From contig JACMMM010000629.1 in assembly GCA_014379065.1 (NCBI GenBank), forward strand, positions 1 through 10,284: a DNA stretch of 10,284 nucleotides, read 5' to 3'. The position numbers and the translations under genes were made by a program. Source of the stretch: Saprospiraceae bacterium. Lineage in GTDB: Bacteria > Bacteroidota > Bacteroidia > Chitinophagales > Saprospiraceae. The notes beneath the pieces were generated by a model that searched no databases, was not told the origin of the DNA, and saw nothing but the letters and a program-made list of their open reading frames with translations. Each line of letters begins with the position of its first letter. Within the stretch, counting starts at the first letter, position 1. Below, piece by piece: positions 6,421-10,284 of the stretch.

Positions 6421-7827
6421 ATGCTATCGTCGCCACTACTTCCCATCCTCCGCGCCTTGTCGAAAGAGCGTATGCGGGCTTTGGAAAAATTTGTCCACTC
6501 GCCCTATCATGTCACCCATGCCGGGGTGATCCAATTGTTTGAGTTTTTGAAAGAGAACCTGAATGCCGAGGATTTGAGCAGAAAAAAGTTGGAAACGGTG
6601 TTGCTTTCCAAAGCTGAAAACGACCCGAGAAGGGTGTACCACCTCACCAATTACCTATTGGAAACGGTGGAAAAATTCCTGGCCCAAGAAGACTGGGAAA
6701 AACAGGAACACCTGCGCAACGCTGCCACGGTGGAATCCTTGCGCCACCTTCATCTCGATGAACCCGCCACAGCCATGCTCCGCTATGCCCGCAAGCGGCT
6801 CGATGTGGACAAACTTCGCGGGAGTGAATTTCATGGCGCCGAATACCGCCTGCATTGGGAAGCCTACCACCTCTCGCTCCAGCAAGGAAGGGCTAAGACT
6901 TCAAATGCCCAAGCACTCTCCGATGCACAGGATGTGGCCTTTATTTGCGACAAACTCCGCACAGGGTGTCTCCTGCTCAGTCACCAGCAGGTAACCAAGC
7001 AAACCTACGATAAAGGATTGCTGGACAATGTGTTATCGTTTCTCGATGGACACCAGTATCTGGAAATCCCGGCGGTGGCCGTTTATTACCACGGCTATTT
7101 TGCCCAATTGGGCGGCGAGGGCGGCGACGAGCATTTTGCCCGGCTAAAGTCTTTGTTGCAGGAGCACACGCCGCAATTTTCGGTATCCGAGACCCACGAC
7201 CTTTTTTTGATGGCGATCAATTTTTGCATTCGCCGGATCAATCAGCAAGAGGAGCGTTTTTTTCGCGAAATCTTTGATCTGTATCAGTCGGGGCTCCGCC
7301 ACGGAGCCTTGCTTGAAAACGGCATTCTCTCGCGTTGGACCTACAACAATATTACCCTAACCGGGCTGCGCTTGCGGGAATTTGAATGGGTAAAAAAGTT
7401 CTTGCACGACTATGCGCCGCTGTTGGGCGAAAGTCATCGCGAGGGCGCGGTCAACTTTAATTTGGCACGTTACCACTTTGGAACGGGCGCACTCCGGGAA
7501 GCCATGCAGCACCTGTTGGGCATCGAATACGACGATGTGCTCCATAACTTGGCGGCCAAAACCATGCTCTGCAAAATCTACTTCCGGCTCGGCGAAACCG
7601 ACGCGCTGGAGAACCAACTCGACAGCATCCAAATCTACCTGCGCCGAAAAAAGGTGCTGGGCTATCACCGCGACAATTATCTGGCCATTGTGCGATTTAT
7701 CCGTAAATTATTGACCATCAACCCAAACAATAAAGCAGAAAGAAAAAAATTGCGCGAAGAAATCCAGGCCGCGCCCGCGCTGACGGAAAGGGACTGGCTT
7801 TTGGGGGAGTTGGACATTGGACGTTAG
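6421..7827 (+). CDS. Conserved-looking helical protein with TPR-like repeats, function unknown
   Basis: A 468-residue protein with no signal peptide and no membrane segment, presumably cytoplasmic. It reads as helix after helix, rich in Leu, Arg, Glu and His. The clearest TPR-like pair is at 342-402 (FNLARYHFGTGALREAMQHL, then AAKTMLCKIYFRLGETDALE); the segment at 100-130 and the middle part are less regular. I recognise no catalytic motif, so a scaffold or protein-interaction role is an inference. An in-frame TGA 21 bp upstream bounds the start; M18 is a possible alternative, and neither has a Shine-Dalgarno sequence. The last codons (GELDIGR then TAG) are made of the TTGGACN repeat that continues downstream, so the natural C-terminus may have been altered by the repeat. 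It is divergent from the secreted-protein pair. Confidence 0.85.
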   Translation: MLSSPLLPILRALSKERMRALEKFVHSPYHVTHAGVIQLFEFLKENLNAEDLSRKKLETVLLSKAENDPRRVYHLTNYLLETVEKFLAQEDWEKQEHLRNAATVESLRHLHLDEPATAMLRYARKRLDVDKLRGSEFHGAEYRLHWEAYHLSLQQGRAKTSNAQALSDAQDVAFICDKLRTGCLLLSHQQVTKQTYDKGLLDNVLSFLDGHQYLEIPAVAVYYHGYFAQLGGEGGDEHFARLKSLLQEHTPQFSVSETHDLFLMAINFCIRRINQQEERFFREIFDLYQSGLRHGALLENGILSRWTYNNITLTGLRLREFEWVKKFLHDYAPLLGESHREGAVNFNLARYHFGTGALREAMQHLLGIEYDDVLHNLAAKTMLCKIYFRLGETDALENQLDSIQIYLRRKKVLGYHRDNYLAIVRFIRKLLTINPNNKAERKKLREEIQAAPALTERDWLLGELDIGR

Positions 7828-7858
7828 ACGTTGGACTCTGGACGTTGGACTTTGAAAC
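7810..7858 (+). repeat. Array of 7-bp units TTGGACN across a stop codon
   Basis: Six consecutive heptads start at 7810, 7817, 7824, 7831, 7838 and 7845: TTGGACA, TTGGACG, TTAGACG, TTGGACT, CTGGACG, TTGGACT. A degenerate seventh (TTGAAAC) follows at 7852. The third unit differs by G to A, which creates the TAG stop (7825-7827) of the 468-residue gene. Since 7 is not a multiple of 3, the array is not selected as a peptide repeat. Confidence 0.9.
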
Positions 7859-7890
7859 CTGTTCGGGCTGTGAGCATCAATTAGTCTTAA

Positions 7891-7953
7891 CGTCCAGAGT
7901 CCAATGTCCAACGTCCAACGTCCCGAGTCCAACGTCCAGAGTCCAATGTCCAA
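7891..7953 (-). repeat. Inverted array of the same 7-bp unit (NGTCCAN)
   Basis: Nine heptads in perfect phase run from 7891 to 7953: CGTCCAG, AGTCCAA, TGTCCAA, CGTCCAA, CGTCCCG, AGTCCAA, CGTCCAG, AGTCCAA, TGTCCAA. A degenerate AGTCTTC follows. The first three units (7891-7911) recur exactly as the last three (7933-7953), a 21-bp direct repeat offset by six units. Units at 7926-7946 are the exact reverse complement of 7831-7851, so the two arrays can form a 21-bp perfect stem. The array ends 24 bp before the permease ATG. Confidence 0.9.
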
Positions 7954-7962
7954 AGTCTTCAC

Positions 7963-7970
7963 TACGTTTG
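7963..7970 (+). promoter_or_regulatory. Possible -7 element TACGTTTG very close to the permease ATG
   Basis: TACGTTTG fits TAnnTTTG exactly and ends 7 bp before the ATG at 7978. If used, it would start transcription at or within a few bases of the ATG, giving a leaderless or near-leaderless mRNA. No TTTG is present 19-21 bp upstream, where the 7-bp repeat array lies. It may therefore be a chance match. Confidence 0.25.
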
Positions 7971-7977
7971 CCTCATT

Positions 7978-9393
7978 ATGGAAAAGAAACAGGGTCAACT
8001 CGTTCGCAGCGTCACGCTTGGTGCCGCTACCATTCTCGTCGTCAGTTCCGTTATCGGTTCGGGCGTGTATAAAAAAGTCGCGCCGATGTCGGCAGAATTG
8101 GGCTCGCCCGATCTGGTGCTTTGGGCATGGGTGCTGGCCGGGATCATCAGCCTCTGCGGTGCGCTCAGCAATGCCGAGATAGCGGGCATGATGGCCGATT
8201 CGGGCGGCGAGTATGTTTATTTTAAAAAGATTTACGGGCGGTTCATGGCTTTTATGTGGGGCTGGAGCACTTTCGCAGTAATCAAAACTGCGTCGGTGGC
8301 GGGCATTGCGTACGTTTTTTCGCAGTCGTTCAATGCCATTTTTCCTTTGCCGCATTTGCCCAAATCCATCGAAAATTTTGAATTTATTATCTTCAAACCC
8401 TTTGAAAATGCCGGGGTAAAAGCCCTCACCATTGCGCTCATCCTATCGCTGACCTTCCTGAATTCTCGAGGGTTGAAAGGCGCGGCAGCCCTCAGCACTT
8501 GGATCACCCGACTCGTGATCGTGGGTTTGGTGGGTATCGTGGTGTCGGGTTTGGCGTTCGGCGGTGGCAGTTTTACCAATTTTCATACTCCGGCCACCAC
8601 GTTTGTGCAGCGCGAATGGACGGATTTTGCTTTCATCAAAGCCATGTTCACCGCTTTGCTGGCCGCTTTCTGGGCTTACGAGGGTTGGAATACCGTAGGT
8701 TTCATCGGGGGCGAGATCAAAAACCCAAATCGCAACCTGCCCTTGGCCCTTTTTTCCGGGATGATGATCATCATCGGGGCCTACGCGATTGTAAACTTTA
8801 CCTACTTGTATGTGCTGCCGATTGACCAACTTGTGGGGGTCCATGCGGCGAAAAACCAAATTGCTGCCATTGAAGTGGTGCGGCATTTTGCGGGTGGAAT
8901 CGGAGCCACGCTGATTTCAATCGTCATCCTCATCACCACGCTTGGTTGCACCAATGCTACTATCCTGATGCCCCCACGGGTGTATTACGCCATGGCAAAA
9001 GACCGTCTGTTTTTCCCTCGCGCGGCAGAAATTCATCCCAAATACCACACGCCAAACCCGGCGCTTTGGATTCAGGGGCTTTGGGCTTGTATGCTTGTTT
9101 TGTCCGGGAGCTTTGACCAAATAACCGACATGCTGATCTTTGCGGCATTCTTTTTTTATGGCGCGACAGCGTTTGGCGTGTTTATCCTCCGCAAGCGCGA
9201 ACCCAATGCCGAGCGGCCTTACCGAGTGTGGGGCTATCCCATAGTACCGGCTTTGTTTGTGCTTTTCTGCGCAACACTCATTGTGGTCACCTGCTTTACC
9301 CACCCTCGCGAAGCGGGTCTTGGAGTGGTGCTTATGCTCACGGGTGTTCCGCTTTATTTTTGGTGGAGCCGAAATCATGAAACGATGAAGTGA
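7978..9393 (+). CDS. APC-superfamily amino-acid permease (LAT/SLC7-like)
   Basis: A 471-residue integral membrane protein with about 12 hydrophobic segments (roughly 12-33, 46-65, 92-115, 147-165, 175-195, 222-245, 255-280, 305-328, 362-378, 382-402, 420-440, 445-463). TM1 carries the unwound substrate-site motif VIGSGVY (25-31). GGEYVY (76-81) follows TM2. TM6 and the loop after it carry the LAT signature FWAYEGWN (231-238) and GEIKNPNRNLP (245-255). The family exchanges or imports amino acids across the inner membrane; LAT-type members take large neutral amino acids or Ser/Thr. The exact substrate cannot be read here. Length is normal for bacterial members, and there is no fused domain. The final codons and TGA stop lie in an 8-bp repeat array. 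The 150 bp upstream are mostly inverted 7-bp arrays, so it probably has its own promoter. Confidence 0.95.
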   Translation: MEKKQGQLVRSVTLGAATILVVSSVIGSGVYKKVAPMSAELGSPDLVLWAWVLAGIISLCGALSNAEIAGMMADSGGEYVYFKKIYGRFMAFMWGWSTFAVIKTASVAGIAYVFSQSFNAIFPLPHLPKSIENFEFIIFKPFENAGVKALTIALILSLTFLNSRGLKGAAALSTWITRLVIVGLVGIVVSGLAFGGGSFTNFHTPATTFVQREWTDFAFIKAMFTALLAAFWAYEGWNTVGFIGGEIKNPNRNLPLALFSGMMIIIGAYAIVNFTYLYVLPIDQLVGVHAAKNQIAAIEVVRHFAGGIGATLISIVILITTLGCTNATILMPPRVYYAMAKDRLFFPRAAEIHPKYHTPNPALWIQGLWACMLVLSGSFDQITDMLIFAAFFFYGATAFGVFILRKREPNAERPYRVWGYPIVPALFVLFCATLIVVTCFTHPREAGLGVVLMLTGVPLYFWWSRNHETMK

Positions 9394-9407
9394 TAAAGCG
9401 ATGAAGT
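9376..9407 (+). repeat. Array of 8-bp units GATRAAGY across the permease stop
   Basis: Four octads: CATGAAAC (9376), GATGAAGT (9384), GATAAAGC (9392) and GATGAAGT (9400), followed by a decayed GATTTGAC. The TGA stop (9391-9393) spans the junction of the second and third units. Differences among the last three units are all transitions. An inverted copy of the family lies beyond the sigma-factor gene at 10205-10236. Confidence 0.85.
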
Positions 9408-9447
9408 GATTTGACTCGTCTCCGCGAAATTGTCTCGTGTAGTTAGG

Positions 9448-9541
9448 ACCAATCCACCAATTTATCCGCCATAGCCATAGCGAAGGCGGATCACCAATCC
9501 ACCGATCACCAATTAAACCAATCACCAATCCACCATTCACC
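9448..9541 (-). repeat. ACCAATC-type array with alternating 8/7-bp spacing
   Basis: ACC triplets within ACCAATC or ACCGATC words start at 9448 and 9456, then at 9493, 9501, 9508, 9517, 9524, 9532 and 9539. Spacings in the second block are 8, 7, 9, 7, 8 and 7, which is a 15-bp composite period with one inserted base. The two blocks are separated by the left arm of a palindrome (9466-9489). The family recurs inverted after the sigma-factor gene: 9506-9525 is the reverse complement of 10158-10176 apart from a single-base indel. No promoter or ORF is recognisable between 9394 and 9578. Confidence 0.8.
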
Positions 9542-9565
9542 CCGCCTTCGCTTTGGCTACGGCGG
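9466..9565. repeat. 24-bp inverted repeat enclosing the ACCAATC array
   Basis: Arms 9466-9489 and 9542-9565 (CCGCC...GCGAAGGCGG against CCGCCTTCGC...GGCGG) pair at 22 of 24 positions. The loop of 52 nt consists almost entirely of the ACCAATC array. Each arm is itself partly self-complementary (CCGCC with GGCGG). The right arm ends 13 bp before the sigma-factor ATG, so the structure could end upstream transcription or sit in the sigma-factor leader RNA. GC-rich palindromes of this kind may be dispersed repeats in the genome. Confidence 0.75.
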
Positions 9566-9578
9566 GTAAACAACAAAA

Positions 9579-10139
9579 ATGCATTCCGACCACCAATACA
9601 TCGAAGCCTTGCGCCGCCGTGACGAACGCAGCATCCGCGAGATTTACAAGCAACATTCAGCGCAAACCATCCGCTGGGTAGTGTCCCGCGGCGGCTCTTC
9701 AGATGATGCGCAGGATATTTTTCAAGAGGCACTTGTGGCTATTTTTGAAAAGGCACAAAACCTTGAGTTTGTGCTCAGTTGTCCCCTCGGGGCACTGCTC
9801 CATGTCATCTGTTCGCGCAAGTGGGTGGATCGCATCCGACAAAAAAGCCGCGAAGCTGGGGTAAGGAAAGAAGAGGAAATCCGATATGAGACAGAAGCCG
9901 AGGGAGATGTGCTGGTGGAAGCCGAAGAAGTATTGGCGGAACAGGCTAAACAATCCCGATTACGGGAGGCTTTTCAGCAAATCAGCGAACTCTGCCAACG
10001 CTTGCTCACACTGCTATCCAATGGGACAAAACCTCTTGAGGCTGCCGCAATACTCGAAATGAACAGTGTGGACACCCTCTACCGGCGCAAAAACGCCTGC
10101 ACCGAGCGTTGGCGCGAAGTGTATAGAGGGATTGGTTAA
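9579..10139 (+). CDS. ECF-type RNA polymerase sigma factor
   Basis: A 186-residue sigma-70 family protein of group 4 (extracytoplasmic function) size. Residues 8-90 form sigma region 2: IEALRRRDERSIREIY, the acidic SSDDAQDIFQEALVAIF motif of region 2.2, then LHVICSRKWVDRIRQKSRE of region 2.3/2.4. Residues 91-125 are a highly charged linker. Residues 127-183 form region 4, with a helix-turn-helix at about 152-178 (LEAAAILEMNSVDTLYRRK). It should direct core RNA polymerase to a small set of promoters; these are unknown, and no promoter copy is identifiable here. An in-frame TAA 12 bp upstream makes this ATG the first possible start; the leader is A-rich (AACAAAAATG) and lacks a Shine-Dalgarno sequence. 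The last codons (GIG then TAA) run into the GGTTAATC repeat. The next gene probably encodes its regulator. Confidence 0.93.
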   Translation: MHSDHQYIEALRRRDERSIREIYKQHSAQTIRWVVSRGGSSDDAQDIFQEALVAIFEKAQNLEFVLSCPLGALLHVICSRKWVDRIRQKSREAGVRKEEEIRYETEAEGDVLVEAEEVLAEQAKQSRLREAFQQISELCQRLLTLLSNGTKPLEAAAILEMNSVDTLYRRKNACTERWREVYRGIG

Positions 10140-10192
10140 TCGGTGATTGGTATAATAGTGATTGGTTAATTGGTGACTAGATTATTGGTTAC
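10131..10192 (+). repeat. GGTTAATCGGTGATT array across the sigma-factor stop
   Basis: GGT words start at 10134, 10142, 10149, 10164, 10172 and 10187, with an AGT in phase at 10157. Spacings are 8, 7, 8, 7, 8 and 15, the same 8+7 rhythm as the ACCAATC array upstream of the gene but in reverse orientation. The TAA stop (10137-10139) is part of the first GGTTAATC unit. Copies decay towards 10190. Confidence 0.8.
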
Positions 10193-10204
10193 TGCTTGGC
10201 TCTC

Positions 10205-10236
10205 ACTTTATCGCTTCATCACCTTATCACTTCATA
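10205..10236 (-). repeat. Inverted array of the 8-bp unit, directly before the next ATG
   Basis: Four octads in phase: ACTTTATC (10205), GCTTCATC (10213), ACCTTATC (10221) and ACTTCATA (10229). These are reverse complements of GATAAAGT, GATGAAGC, GATAAGGT and TATGAAGT. The array ends 3 bp before the ATG at 10240, so it occupies the place of a ribosome-binding site. It matches the array at the permease stop (9384-9407) at 20 of 24 positions when inverted; all differences are transitions. Confidence 0.85.
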
Positions 10237-10239
10237 CTC

Positions 10240-10284
10240 ATGAACGAACGCGATTCTACCCTGCTTGATAACTATTTCAACGGC
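10240..10284 (+). CDS. 5' end of a gene after the sigma factor, possibly its anti-sigma factor (partial)
   Basis: Only the first 15 residues are present (MNERDSTLLDNYFNG) before the window ends. The pattern of a short charged start followed by LLDNYFNG resembles the beginnings of Bacteroidota anti-sigma factors and related small-sigma partners, where a phrase such as LLxxYFxGxL opens an N-terminal helical or zinc-finger-like domain. The position, 100 bp after an ECF sigma gene on the same strand, supports a cognate regulator. The 15 residues alone cannot establish the family. The repeat array before the ATG leaves no Shine-Dalgarno sequence. Confidence 0.55.
   Translation, partial: MNERDSTLLDNYFNG

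Noticed and set aside
7891..7953. CRISPR-like array
   Set aside because: The units are contiguous 7-bp words without spacers, and no cas gene is nearby.
7810..7953. Coding repeat (heptad coiled-coil or leucine-rich peptide)
   Set aside because: The period is 7 bases, not a multiple of three, and the array contains a stop in the frame of the upstream gene.
7708..8355. Minus-strand open frame across the end of the 468-residue gene and start of the permease
   Set aside because: It crosses the inverted repeat arrays and two real gene ends; the product contains repetitive DIGLWTLD-like peptides produced by the repeat.
8917..9732. Minus-strand open frame of 271 codons over the permease and sigma-factor genes
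   Set aside because: It spans two well-supported plus-strand genes and the repeat-filled gap between them; no domain is recognisable.

Overview
The window looks like a chromosomal segment of a Bacteroidota bacterium, most likely a Saprospiria-type lineage (Saprospiraceae, Haliscomenobacter or Lewinella relatives). The reasons are two very long secreted proteins with type IX secretion (T9SS) C-terminal sorting domains, a dockerin-like plus cohesin-like arrangement of a kind common in that group, start codons without clear Shine-Dalgarno sequences, and a TAnnTTTG-type promoter element. The lineage is inferred from protein style. No rRNA, tRNA, CRISPR array, transposase or phage gene is visible.

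Layout. Positions 1-96 hold the 3' tail of an unrecognised plus-strand gene. It converges on a minus-strand pair of secreted giants, and the 174-bp gap between them carries three strong palindromes. The pair is an upstream 951-residue beta-propeller/DUF11-like protein (6147 to 3292) and a downstream 949-residue protein (3120 to 271). The latter has three tandem cysteine-containing repeats, a dockerin-like segment, a cohesin-like domain and a sorting tail. The 171 bp between them hold a 32-bp inverted repeat. A 273-bp AT-rich divergent region (6148-6420) separates this pair from a plus-strand series: a 468-residue helical, TPR-like protein of unknown function (6421-7827), a 12-TM amino-acid permease of the APC/LAT type (7978-9393), an ECF sigma factor (9579-10139), and the first 15 codons of a gene that may encode its anti-sigma partner (10240 onward).

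The most unusual part is the non-coding DNA from 7810 to 10236. Three unrelated short-period repeat families lie there: a 7-bp unit (TTGGACN), an 8-bp unit (GATRAAGY) and an alternating 8+7-bp unit (ACCAATCCACCRATC). Each occurs as two arrays in opposite orientation. In each family one array runs across the stop codon of a gene (TAG at 7825, TGA at 9391, TAA at 10137), and its inverted partner lies just upstream of a start codon. The 8-bp and 15-bp families are nested on either side of the sigma-factor gene. This repeated design is the best candidate for something undescribed; its function cannot be settled from the sequence.

How the genes work together: the two secreted proteins are probably cell-surface or extracellular T9SS cargo and may be co-transcribed. 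The sigma factor and the gene after it look like a regulatory pair. The TPR-like protein and the permease show no obvious functional link to their neighbours.
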